Shown here: positions 46,611 to 54,559 of the stretch, piece after piece
How positions within the stretch are numbered: position 1 is the stretch's first letter
Layout: each line of letters opens with the position of its first letter
Made by a program: the position numbers and the translations under genes
NCBI GenBank assembly: GCA_945900755.1
Contig: CAMDKS010000007.1
Location: forward strand, 1-64,000
Direction: 5' to 3'
DNA: 64,000 bases
DNA from: Bdellovibrio sp. ZAP7
Lineage (GTDB): Bacteria > Bdellovibrionota_B > Oligoflexia > Oligoflexales > RGVZ01
The notes under the pieces: model-generated
Database searches by the model: none
What the model was told of the DNA's origin: nothing
The model's input: only the letters and a program-made list of their open reading frames with translations

Positions 46611-47738
46611 ATGAAATCCTATGACGTCATTATAATTGGACGAGGCCTAACCGGTCTGAGCACAGCATGGCATCTGGCTAAATCTGGCGTTAAAAAAATC
46701 TGTCTCGTCGCGCCGAACCCCACGCTCGACCAGTGCTCCTCCTTGAATGCCGGTTACGCTAGCGTCACGTTGCACGACAACATCAGCCGCGCCGTTCATG
46801 GGCATGGACCCGAGGTGACGAGATCTTTACTGGACGTCAATCGCACTGGTTTTAGCGGCCTCCTGCAATTTACTAAAGAGCATCAAATTAAACACAGCGT
46901 CGGTTGCATCACCCGCATGGCAAGCACTCCCCAAGAAGCGACCGAAATGAGCTTTGCTGTGGACTGGCTATCTAAAAATGGATTTCCTGCCTCGCTTTCC
47001 ATATCTAGCCCTAACACGATACAAAGTGACGGGGCGGCCGCCGCCTCTATCGATGTTACCTCCGTGCTGCGTCTCCTCGAAAAACAATCGGACGCCCCTG
47101 TTATAGCCGACAGCGTGCAGGTGATCCGCCGTTCTCGAGATGGCGTATCCATAAAAACGTCTTCTGGAGACTCAATCCATGGGGAAATGATTGTGGCCGC
47201 TTGTCACCGTGGCATTAAAAGTCTTATCCCAGACCTTGCGCCTGCCTTGGTTAATCACGCCGATCAGTGGATGGAATTCAGTATCCTTAAGGGTCCCTTG
47301 AAATTGAATCGAGGTGATTTGACGTTTGCAGAGTACAGCCAATTTTGGATGACCTACTCCTACCGCAACACGATCATTGCTGGCGGTGCACGATATCTGA
47401 GGCCTTGGGCTGGCGTTGAAGCCGAGACGCCCTCCATTTTGAAAACTGCAACAAGTGCTGTAAAAAATAAAATTGAGCACCTTTTCAATGTGTCGTTATC
47501 TGAACCCACGCAAACTGTGGCCGCAATCGATCTAAGAGCTTGCGATGAGATACCGATCATCGGACCCATGTACGGAGATTCTAGAATTTTAGTTGCCAGC
47601 GGATTTATGGGGTCAGGCCTAACGCTTGGTTTCGCGTCGGGACTTGCCCTTTCAGAATTTATACAATCAGGAAAATCTAAAATGATCGCAAATGCGTTTC
47701 ATCCCACGCGGCTCAGAAGCCTCTCGGATTCTGATTGA
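46611..47738 (+). CDS. FAD-dependent oxidoreductase of the DAO family
   Basis: The 375-residue protein starts with a dinucleotide-binding fold DVIIIGRGLTGLSTAWHLAKSG and ends with GFMGSGLTLGFASGLALSEFI, the C-terminal FAD-binding block of D-amino-acid oxidase/glycine oxidase-like enzymes. NAGYASVTLHDNISRA resembles the second FAD-contacting loop. The substrate (an amino acid or sarcosine-like amine) cannot be told. It is divergent from the solute-binding protein gene, which could supply its substrate; that is inference from neighbourhood. Confidence 0.75.
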   Translation: MKSYDVIIIGRGLTGLSTAWHLAKSGVKKICLVAPNPTLDQCSSLNAGYASVTLHDNISRAVHGHGPEVTRSLLDVNRTGFSGLLQFTKEHQIKHSVGCITRMASTPQEATEMSFAVDWLSKNGFPASLSISSPNTIQSDGAAAASIDVTSVLRLLEKQSDAPVIADSVQVIRRSRDGVSIKTSSGDSIHGEMIVAACHRGIKSLIPDLAPALVNHADQWMEFSILKGPLKLNRGDLTFAEYSQFWMTYSYRNTIIAGGARYLRPWAGVEAETPSILKTATSAVKNKIEHLFNVSLSEPTQTVAAIDLRACDEIPIIGPMYGDSRILVASGFMGSGLTLGFASGLALSEFIQSGKSKMIANAFHPTRLRSLSDSD

Positions 47739-47750
47739 CGCCCGACTAGC

Positions 47751-48110
47751 TCAAGGAACTAGAGGCTGCTCAATAATCACATGATCCTCAACGATTTTTC
47801 CACCAAGAAGGTGCTCTTCGATAATACGTTGGCAAACGTCTGGAGTCACGTCTCGGTACCAAACTCCATCAGGATAAACAACCGCCACAGGGCCCTCCCG
47901 ACAAATACGCAGGCATCCAACCTTTGTTCGGCAAATTCCCGCATCGATCGCATCTTGAGATCTTGTCCGCAGCTTGAGATAGTCCCACGTCTTCTCGCCA
48001 GCCTCGGCGGTGCAGCACTTTTCTCCAAGGCACAAAAAAATGTGCTTTTTAACTTTGGAAAGGGCCAGTTTCTCAATTCTTTTTTCCATCTCTGGTGAAT
48101 TAGGGACCAT
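47751..48110 (-). CDS. Thioredoxin-like [2Fe-2S] ferredoxin
   Basis: The 119-residue protein has the four-cysteine layout of thioredoxin-fold 2Fe-2S ferredoxins: one cysteine in FLCLGEKCC, then [22 protein letters not shown]. Such proteins carry electrons in small redox chains, and the same fold forms a domain of NuoE. I chose the ATG at 48108-48110 (MVPNSP), with GGAG six bases upstream, over the longer frame; it overlaps the preceding gene by 11 bp. Third of three overlapping minus-strand genes. Confidence 0.8.
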   Translation of the reverse strand: MVPNSPEMEKRIEKLALSKVKKHIFLCLGEKCCTAEAGEKTWDYLKLRTRSQDAIDAGICRTKVGCLRICREGPVAVVYPDGVWYRDVTPDVCQRIIEEHLLGGKIVEDHVIIEQPLVP

Positions 48111-48414
48111 CGAGATCTCCGGAAACCGCACGACCAACCAGTGAGCTTCGGTCGTTCAGTCTTTTTTCTACAGATTTATTAATGGACGACAATGAGAATA
48201 CTTTTTTGCCCTTCTCTCGTGCCTTGTCTACTCTTCGCGGCAAAATATCATCCAGCACAAGCAATAACTCGTCACTGCTGCCTGACAGCAACATCCATCT
48301 CTCAATTCGCATATAATCATCCCGAGAAAGGAAATGCCCAGCACCAAATAGTTCAACAACATATTGCGCAACAAGCATGTACTCAGAAACTTCGTTGATA
48401 TCAATTAAACTCAC
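48100..48414 (-). CDS. Unknown helical protein upstream of the ferredoxin
   Basis: The 104-residue protein looks all-helical, with a hydrophobic start [21 protein letters not shown], cut here to [14 protein letters not shown], and a basic charged end [13 protein letters not shown]. No signal peptide, no known motif. Its ATG overlaps the stop of the upstream gene by four bases and its end overlaps the ferredoxin gene, so it is coupled to both and may act in the same redox process. Confidence 0.5.
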   Translation of the reverse strand: MSLIDINEVSEYMLVAQYVVELFGAGHFLSRDDYMRIERWMLLSGSSDELLLVLDDILPRRVDKAREKGKKVFSLSSINKSVEKRLNDRSSLVGRAVSGDLDGP

Positions 48415-48947
48415 GGCCTCGGTGCACCCTTCAAAATTTCAGTGATTTGCGTTTCCATTTCTCTCACTCGAGCTTCCAACAATCGAGAGGCATCCGAAAT
48501 ACGCCTGACCTCATGTAAATGATCGTGAAGTCGTAAAAAATTAGCCACCCGCACAGGTAAACTCGTCACATGCCCGGGGTCGACAATATCAAAATACCAA
48601 TTCCCTTCAACGGCCCATCGCAAAAGTTCTCGCTGAACCGGAGCGGGCACAACTCCAAAAATAATGGAAGGTACAGGAATTCCATGAATATTTGGAATTC
48701 TCTCGCTGACACTTTTTAACCACGATGGAAACGCCTCGTCGTCAATCCCTTCCGCTGAAATTATAAGCAGATCACATGGTGCTGTTGCGTCAGTTAGAGA
48801 CTTTAAAGGCACGATCTCTACTTGAATGAGCATGCGGAGCTGTTGCTCAAGGGCGGCCGATGCTGCACTAATAAAGCCTGGGGACGCATTCCATGAGCAA
48901 ACCCGCATGCGTCGGCCCTGAAAAATGAAATTGTCTGACATCGCCAT
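48411..48947 (-). CDS. Receiver-like protein of unknown function
   Basis: The 178-residue protein alternates hydrophobic strands and helices (MRVCSWNASPGFISAASAAL, CDLLIISAEGIDDEAFPSW, VPSIIFGVVPAPVQRELL) like a response-regulator receiver domain, although the phosphorylated aspartate pattern is not certain. The C-terminal 40 residues (HEVRRISDASRLLEARVREM) predict a coiled coil. First of the three overlapping genes with the ferredoxin. Function unknown. Confidence 0.5.
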   Translation of the reverse strand: MAMSDNFIFQGRRMRVCSWNASPGFISAASAALEQQLRMLIQVEIVPLKSLTDATAPCDLLIISAEGIDDEAFPSWLKSVSERIPNIHGIPVPSIIFGVVPAPVQRELLRWAVEGNWYFDIVDPGHVTSLPVRVANFLRLHDHLHEVRRISDASRLLEARVREMETQITEILKGAPRP

Positions 48948-49056
48948 GTTACCGCCCTATTACCGCCATTTTGCGCTCCATACTGGCGAGATATTGTTAG
49001 CATTGATATGATATTATCACAAAACTATAAATTCTCTCGATCGGAGCCTCAGAAGA

Positions 49057-50082
49057 ATGTTTAAAATAACCGCGACAGCACCAACCCGAGTCGATCTTGC
49101 CGGCGGAACCCTTGACCTCTGGCCGATCCATAATTTGTTAGATCGAAAAGCCACCGTGAATGTTGCGGTTAGCCTTTTAGCTGTCGTCGAGGTGGTACCT
49201 TCGAAAGATGGACTGTTTCACTTCATCAGTGAAGATCAAAATATTACTGATTCTGGGAATTTGACAGCCATCACCCAATCCTCCAAGCTATACCTCTTTG
49301 GATTATTACTAAGTGCTTTTTGGACCAAAGAACTACCCCCGATCACCATTACCACCCGCGCTAAGTCTCCTGCAGGTGCAGGACTTGGAGGATCAAGTTG
49401 CTTGGCTGTTGCGTTTTGTCGAGCCGTTGCAGAGGCCAGACGTCAGTTTGATAAAAATTATGTGGTGCCCTCTGAAGATTTGATTGTTCGCACAGCCCAA
49501 GACGTTGAGTCCCGCGTAATCCATGCCCCAACTGGCGTTCAAGATTATTGGGGAGGAATTCGTGGAGGCATTAATATTCTTGAATATCCGTTTGGACGAA
49601 CAAACATTACGACGTTGCCGGGAAAAATTTTGGAAAACCAGGAGTTTAAATTTTTGTGCTGCTATAGCGGCAAATCACGAGCGAGTGCCATCAACAACTG
49701 GGAAATCTTTAAACGAATCTTTGATGGCGACAAGGTGTTGTTAGCAAAAATTGCGGCCATCGGAAACGAAGCCGCAGATTGCGCAGAGGCCGTCCTTCAA
49801 CAAAACTGGAAAGAGGCCATCGCAGCCTCTCGTCGCGAGTGGCAACTTAGGCTTGCACTTTGGCCGGCGGTTGAAACCGTAGAGACGAAAAAAATTGATG
49901 TCGCCGCTCGTGAGGCCGGTGCGATGTTTACTCGCGTTTGTGGCGCTGGTGGGGGAGGGGTTATGGGAATTATTTGTCCCGCTGACAAAGTGCAAAAAAT
50001 AATCACAGGCATGACGGGAGCCGGCGGACAATTCATGGACGTTGTGGTCGGCGGACCGGGCCTCACCGTGACGATAAATTAG
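49057..50082 (+). CDS. GHMP-family sugar kinase
   Basis: The 341-residue protein has the GHMP kinase blocks: TRVDLAGGTLDLWPI at the start, the ATP-binding motif SPAGAGLGGSSCLAVA near 108-123, and the C-terminal CGAGGGGVMGII. The first block with two glycines and aspartate is closest to heptose-7-phosphate kinases (HddA) and L-fucose kinases, not to homoserine or mevalonate kinases. No other heptose or capsule gene lies nearby, so the substrate stays open. It is divergent from the receiver-like gene. Confidence 0.75.
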   Translation: MFKITATAPTRVDLAGGTLDLWPIHNLLDRKATVNVAVSLLAVVEVVPSKDGLFHFISEDQNITDSGNLTAITQSSKLYLFGLLLSAFWTKELPPITITTRAKSPAGAGLGGSSCLAVAFCRAVAEARRQFDKNYVVPSEDLIVRTAQDVESRVIHAPTGVQDYWGGIRGGINILEYPFGRTNITTLPGKILENQEFKFLCCYSGKSRASAINNWEIFKRIFDGDKVLLAKIAAIGNEAADCAEAVLQQNWKEAIAASRREWQLRLALWPAVETVETKKIDVAAREAGAMFTRVCGAGGGGVMGIICPADKVQKIITGMTGAGGQFMDVVVGGPGLTVTIN

Positions 50083-50252
50083 TCTGGAATTGTTTACAGA
50101 TTTGGCACTACACCTATCTTTAGTCAGACTCGTCGGCTTAATCGATTGCATGACATGAAGTCATTCCGTTTTTTGTTTGGATAGCCTCTTTACAAAACTC
50201 GCCGATTTCGCTTCAATACCGATGTCACATAAATCACAAGGAGCACTTCAAA

Positions 50253-50579
50253 ATGGCACAAAATTCAATCATTGTCACCGACGCTAACTTTGAGGCTTCC
50301 GTCCTCAAGTCGTCCATTCCGGTTCTCGTTGATTTTTGGGCTCCTTGGTGTGGTCCATGTGTAGCAATTGGACCTTTGCTTGAGCAGATGGCTGAAGAGT
50401 ACAAAGGCCGCATCACGGTCGCCAAAATGAATGTCGACGAAAATGCAAACACTCCATCTCAATTCGGCGTGCGCTCCATTCCTTTCATCGTCCTCGTTAA
50501 GGACGGCAAAGTGGTTGATAGCGTTGTCGGCGTCGTACCAAAGCAAAAGCTCGCAGCGATGCTAGACAAAGCCCTTTAG
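50253..50579 (+). CDS. trxA: Thioredoxin
   Basis: Small cytoplasmic dithiol reductase. 108 residues with the active site FWAPWCGPCVAIGP and the cis-proline region GVRSIPFIVLVKDGK. Alanine-valine-alanine after CGPC replaces the usual KM. Normal length. The ATG has AAGGAG upstream. The ribonuclease HII gene follows 64 bp later on the same strand. Confidence 0.95.
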   Translation: MAQNSIIVTDANFEASVLKSSIPVLVDFWAPWCGPCVAIGPLLEQMAEEYKGRITVAKMNVDENANTPSQFGVRSIPFIVLVKDGKVVDSVVGVVPKQKLAAMLDKAL

Positions 50580-50643
50580 TCACGCGACTATTCCGCCCAT
50601 TGCAGTACAATTTCAATGCTCTGCTGTTGACTGGAGTTTACAC

Positions 50644-51288
50644 ATTAAAACAACCATTCAAAAAGGTGCGATCGAACGTCAGTGGCTTGATCAAGGCCTT
50701 GTCCTCGCTGGCATTGACGAAGTGGGGCGAGGCTGCTTGGCAGGTCCAGTGGTCGCTGCCTGTGTTGTTTTGGATTATAAAAAACTTGCAGCTCTCGACG
50801 CAAAAACACGATCAAAAATACGAGACAGCAAAACACTCTCCGCCTTACAGCGATTCGATCTTCTTAATATTATCGCCGACATTAGCCTAGACTACGCTGT
50901 TGGAACTGCCACTGCACGCGACATTGAAGGGGTCGGAATTCTTAACGCCACTTTTTTGGCTATGAATGATGCCATCGCTCAAATTTTAAAGGTAACCCCT
51001 GACTTACTTTTAGTAGACGGCAATCAAAACATCCGCGGGCAAATCATCAAACAACAAACCATCGTCAAAGGTGACAGTTTGTGTTTTTCCATTGCAGCCG
51101 CCTCGATCATTGCCAAAGAACATCGCGATCATTACATGCGAGAACAAGCCGCCGTCCATCCACACTGGGGCTTTGAACGCCACGTAGGGTACGGCACCGC
51201 CCAACACATCGCTGCCATTCATTCCCATGGCATCTGCCATTTGCACCGCAAAAATTTCGCACCCATTCGAGAAATGTCCTTTGTTTAG
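50644..51288 (+). CDS. rnhB: Ribonuclease HII, apparent ATT start
   Basis: Removes ribonucleotides from DNA and RNA primers. The catalytic blocks are AGIDEVGRGCLAGPVV, RDSKTLSALQR and LLVDGNQ, with KEHRDHYM near the C-terminus. No ATG, GTG or TTG lies in frame between the end of trxA and this first block except GTG at 50722, which would cut off the catalytic aspartate and glutamate. ATT at 50644 has GGAG eight bases before it and gives 214 residues, the usual length. The start is therefore probably ATT, as known for infC, unless a sequencing error hides another. Confidence 0.85.
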   Translation: MKTTIQKGAIERQWLDQGLVLAGIDEVGRGCLAGPVVAACVVLDYKKLAALDAKTRSKIRDSKTLSALQRFDLLNIIADISLDYAVGTATARDIEGVGILNATFLAMNDAIAQILKVTPDLLLVDGNQNIRGQIIKQQTIVKGDSLCFSIAAASIIAKEHRDHYMREQAAVHPHWGFERHVGYGTAQHIAAIHSHGICHLHRKNFAPIREMSFV

Positions 51289-51358
51289 TCGCTAACGCGA
51301 AAGCGGAAGCACCAACAACGTCTACTCCGCCCCACCTTACTTTGATCGGAGCTACACC

Positions 51359-51865
51359 ATGCAACCTGATCTTACGCACATTTATCATTTTTGGAATTCA
51401 CCCCCAGCCAACGGCTCGTTTCATCGGCTTGTACGCCCACACAGATGGAGCGCAAATGAAATCAACAAACTTGACCGCAAAGGTATTGCTCAACTTGGAG
51501 AAAATATTGCCGCGAAATGGGCGGAGGCTGGCTCGTGGTCCATTCTAGAACAGCAAAAAAGACATCGTGGATTCGAACTCGATTTGGTCATCCGACGTAA
51601 ACAATCTCTCCGAATTATTGAGGTCAAAACTAGACTGTATCCCGCTAGTGATCCCGATATGAACGTGTCAGAAGCCTGGCTCAACTATAAAAAAAGAATG
51701 GCCCTTATTCGAGGTACGAAATTTATTCTCAATCGCATGAAACAGAAAGCCAATCTACTAGACTCAATCACGTGTGAATTGATAGCGATCGATATCTTGA
51801 AAAATCAACAGATCGCCGTTTACAGGTGGCCTGATGCCTGCTCCCTCGATCCCAGTGGAAGGTAG
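51359..51865 (+). CDS. YraN-like (UPF0102) endonuclease-fold protein
   Basis: The 168-residue protein has the UPF0102 pattern: GIAQLGENIAAKWAEAGSW, then RHRGFELDLVIRRKQSLRIIEVKTR with the D and ExK residues of a restriction-endonuclease-like fold. The role of the family is unknown; it commonly sits next to rnhB as here. The N-terminal 45 residues (HFWNSPPANGSFHRLVRPHR) go beyond the usual length of about 120. Confidence 0.8.
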   Translation: MQPDLTHIYHFWNSPPANGSFHRLVRPHRWSANEINKLDRKGIAQLGENIAAKWAEAGSWSILEQQKRHRGFELDLVIRRKQSLRIIEVKTRLYPASDPDMNVSEAWLNYKKRMALIRGTKFILNRMKQKANLLDSITCELIAIDILKNQQIAVYRWPDACSLDPSGR

Positions 51866-51870
51866 AGCGA

Positions 51871-51910
51871 AAAAAAAGCTTCGACCTAGTCATTGGTCGA
51901 AGCTTTTTTT
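51871..51910. terminator. Bidirectional rho-independent terminator
   Basis: AAAAAAAGCTTCGACC and its exact complement flank an 8-base loop; a GC core with a T-run on both strands. It lies between the convergent yraN-like gene (stop 51865) and rplS (stop 51934) and can serve both. Confidence 0.92.
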
Positions 51911-51933
51911 GTGTACTTAAACTGAATCTAAAC

Positions 51934-52347
51934 TTAAGTCGCTGCGCCGAAGTAACGGCTACGAATACGAGCGGCTTTACCAGAAAGATCACGAAGGTAG
52001 TAAAGACGTGCGCGACGAACAATACCTTGAGCTACAACTTCGACTTTGTCGATATGTGGGCTCATAGTAGGGAATACACGTTCAACGCCGATTCCACCGG
52101 CAGAGATCTTACGAACAGTAAAGGAGGCACCAGCCGTACCCTTACGAACGCGAGTCACAATACCTTCATAGGTCTGGATACGGAATTTAGGAGCGTCTGT
52201 ACCAGCTTTAGCGGCAGCAGCGCCGGCAGCAGCACCTTCTGCGATTTTATAGTGAACACGAATCGTGTCACCAGATCGGAAAGCTGGAAGTGGTTTTACG
52301 TCTTTGAAAACGCGCTGTTCGAATTTATTTAACAAGATATTTTTCAT
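51934..52347 (-). CDS. rplS: 50S ribosomal protein L19 with an Ala-rich insertion
   Basis: L19 forms intersubunit bridges. 137 residues: [28 protein letters not shown], cut to [12 protein letters not shown], then an insertion of about 18 residues, mostly Ala, Gly and Lys ([16 protein letters not shown]), then the core [28 protein letters not shown] and the basic [18 protein letters not shown]. The insertion lies in a surface loop. I chose the ATG at 52347 over a TTG four codons upstream. trmD, its usual partner, is not beside it. Confidence 0.93.
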   Translation of the reverse strand: MKNILLNKFEQRVFKDVKPLPAFRSGDTIRVHYKIAEGAAAGAAAAKAGTDAPKFRIQTYEGIVTRVRKGTAGASFTVRKISAGGIGVERVFPTMSPHIDKVEVVAQGIVRRARLYYLRDLSGKAARIRSRYFGAAT

Positions 52348-52488
52348 GGATTCACCCAAAGTCTCAATTTTATTCTTATCTTAAACCAACCTCTTGAACC
52401 TATTTAGTTGGCTGATCTTGTTAAAGAACCGCCGCCCATTGAAGCGCAAGTTGAAGGCACCTTTGATACCCCAAAAGAAACCGCTCGG

Positions 52489-52968
52489 TCAAGCGCTTAT
52501 TGTAGATCCAGCACGGCCCTTTGACCTATTAGATAACAAAGCCCCCGCCTCATGACGGTAGTCGACCGCGATCTCGCCAATTTCTTCACGTGTGGCCGTC
52601 GGAATCATCTCGCGAATAATCGGAAGCACAAACTGCTCCATGTAGTCTATGTGCCGAGAAATCTTATTAAAAAGATCCTCACGTTTGCTCACAGGCACGG
52701 TTTTTGAGCGTTTAAACGTAATCAAAAACCGCTGCAATTCAGCCGATTGGACCTCTGCGTGGGTCCCTATTGTCAAATGCCTAGACTGGGCGTCCGTCAA
52801 TTCAGATATGATTAATTCATCGCCAACTCGAAGCATTAGATCTAAATGACCCATAAAACTAAGCAAATCATTCTCACTGATCGACTCAGCTAAGTCACAC
52901 GGCAAAAGCCCGAGGGACTGGCTGCGAATCGTTAAATACTCCTCTTTCATGAAATGCAATACATCCAT
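52489..52968 (-). CDS. Hemerythrin-like (HHE) protein, degenerate
   Basis: A helical protein of 159 residues. The block ISRHIDYMEQFVLPIIREMIP and EEIGEIAVDYRHEAG resembles the third and fourth helices of HHE/hemerythrin domains (H...E..lfP). The first helix (LHFMKEEYLTIRSQ) keeps the HFxxEE flavour but not all ligands. If it binds iron at all, it is incomplete. The ATG at 52968 has AAGGAG ten bases upstream and fits better than the longer frame. Function unknown. Confidence 0.45.
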   Translation of the reverse strand: MDVLHFMKEEYLTIRSQSLGLLPCDLAESISENDLLSFMGHLDLMLRVGDELIISELTDAQSRHLTIGTHAEVQSAELQRFLITFKRSKTVPVSKREDLFNKISRHIDYMEQFVLPIIREMIPTATREEIGEIAVDYRHEAGALLSNRSKGRAGSTISA

Positions 52969-53241
52969 GCGAATTGTTCTCCTTAGTGCCATTGTGTTGT
53001 AACAGCAGGAAGCTAAAAGTGGCATTCGGAGCCCTTATAGTGATTTTCAATCCAAGTTGCAAGCACTCCTTTAGGGGCCAACTTTATGAAATCATTGGAT
53101 ATCTATTAACTTCAGGTACAAAGTTAACGCCCTCCTTAAAACCATGGCCACTGAGTTTTAATATTTTTATCGAAAAACGTGGCATAAAACATGACAAATT
53201 GCCTATATTGATCCATTGTCAGAACCGACGTCGAGGAACCA

Positions 53242-54306
53242 ATGGCTGTAATGGATCAAATTGAACAAAAAATATCCGCAGGAATCCCTATTTCTCGCAA
53301 TGAAGCGGCCACACTTTACTTAGAGGCCGATGATCAAAAGCTCTCGGATCTGGCTAGCCTTGCCCGAATGCGGTTTCATAAAGCCGACGAGGCGACCTAC
53401 TTAATCATGGCCATCGTCAACTATACCAATGTTTGCGTCGCCAAATGTGATTATTGCTCGTTCTACCGACTGCCCCACGATAAAGAAGGCTACCTCCTAA
53501 ACACGGATCAAGTTTGCCAGAAAATAGAAGAACTCGTACAACACGGCGGTAAACTTATCGGCTTCAATGGCGGTTTTCATCCGAAATTACGCCTTGATGA
53601 CTACGCCAACCTATTTACTGAAGTACGCAGGCGCTACCCATCCCTAGAATTCTATGAAATGACCGTTGCCGAGTTTATGTTCTCATGCAAACTCTCAAAA
53701 CTCTCGTACGATGCTGGTGCCCAAAAGCTTGCAGCAAGTGGGACTAGGTGGGTAACCGGTGGTGGAGCCGAAATCATGGATAACGGATTTCGCAAAAGAC
53801 ACAGTCCCGGAAAATACACCGTCGAAGACTATCACAATGCTCAAGAGTCCATCTTGCGGGCCGGAATGGGTTCTACTGCGACGATGGTTATTGGATTTGA
53901 TGAAACCCTCGACGAACGCCTAAACCACCTCGAATCCTTACGCACATTTCAAGATCGCGTGGGCGGAACGCTCGCCAGCTTTCTATGTTGGACTTACAAG
54001 CCATGGAATAACGAATTTGGTGGCATCGAACTCGCCACGTCAGAATACCTAAGGTGGCTCGCCGTTTCCAGAATCTACTTACACAATTTTCGAAACATAC
54101 GTACCTCAGTCCTCACAAAAAATGAGGACGCACTAAAAGGCCTGCGTTTTGGTGCTAATGATTTTGATTTGCCAACCGAAGATGAAGTCACGACAAGAGC
54201 TGGTGCCACCATCAGCCTCGATTTTGAACGAATACTAGCTGCCGCTAGAGGATTGGGCTTTAAAACCATAGAGCGGTCTGCTTGGCCTACTAGAGCTTGG
54301 CGTTAG
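53242..54306 (+). CDS. mqnC: Cyclic dehypoxanthine futalosine synthase-like radical SAM protein (MqnC)
   Basis: Radical SAM enzyme of the futalosine route to menaquinone. The cluster motif is CVAKCDYC (C65, C69, C72), and NGGFHPKLRLDDYANLF and TGGGAEIMDNGFRKRHSPGK are the MqnC-type blocks, where MqnC homologues have GGxHP and GGGAE. 354 residues, full length. mqnA, mqnB, mqnD and mqnE are not nearby. The ATG at 53242 has GAGGA upstream. MqnE is the alternative, but the sequence fits MqnC better. Confidence 0.82.
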   Translation: MAVMDQIEQKISAGIPISRNEAATLYLEADDQKLSDLASLARMRFHKADEATYLIMAIVNYTNVCVAKCDYCSFYRLPHDKEGYLLNTDQVCQKIEELVQHGGKLIGFNGGFHPKLRLDDYANLFTEVRRRYPSLEFYEMTVAEFMFSCKLSKLSYDAGAQKLAASGTRWVTGGGAEIMDNGFRKRHSPGKYTVEDYHNAQESILRAGMGSTATMVIGFDETLDERLNHLESLRTFQDRVGGTLASFLCWTYKPWNNEFGGIELATSEYLRWLAVSRIYLHNFRNIRTSVLTKNEDALKGLRFGANDFDLPTEDEVTTRAGATISLDFERILAAARGLGFKTIERSAWPTRAWR

Positions 54307-54354
54307 AACCAAATTTTTTAAATCTAGAATATATTTGTGATGGAAGCGAAAAAA

Positions 54355-54426
54355 CGGTCCCGCGCAGATTCGAACTGCGAACACCGCCTTCGGAGGGCGA
54401 GATGATATCCATTTCACTACGGAACC
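54355..54426 (-). tRNA. tRNA-Arg (anticodon CCG)
   Basis: On the minus strand the 72-nt sequence folds as a full cloverleaf: 7-bp acceptor (GGTTCCG with CGGGACC), 4-bp D stem, 5-bp anticodon stem TCGCC/GGCGG with loop CTCCGAA (anticodon CCG, reads CGG), and 5-bp T stem with TTCGAAT loop. No CCA is encoded. A T-run follows directly, as a terminator. Confidence 0.93.
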
Positions 54427-54507
54427 AGTGAACTAAAGTGTTTATCAACATTCTCGGCTCTATACAAGCGCTCGGATTTACAGCCACAAATTTTTCCTGT
54501 ATTGTTG

Positions 54508-54513
54508 TATAAT
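54508..54513 (+). promoter_or_regulatory. -10 box upstream of the glutamate-synthase-like gene
   Basis: A perfect TATAAT at 54508-54513, 46 bp before the ATG at 54560. No good -35 box lies at 16-18 bp; TTTACA occurs 25 bp upstream, too far. Plausible by position only. Confidence 0.35.
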
Positions 54514-54559
54514 AATAAAAAGTTACACCGATTGATGTATTTTTGAAAGGGCCACCTCA

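Noticed and set aside
50600-50890. 96-residue plus-strand frame overlapping the start of rnhB
   Set aside because: Out of frame with the conserved RNase HII sequence and without family pattern. I considered a frameshift linking it to rnhB but the ATT start with a good ribosome-binding site explains the data.
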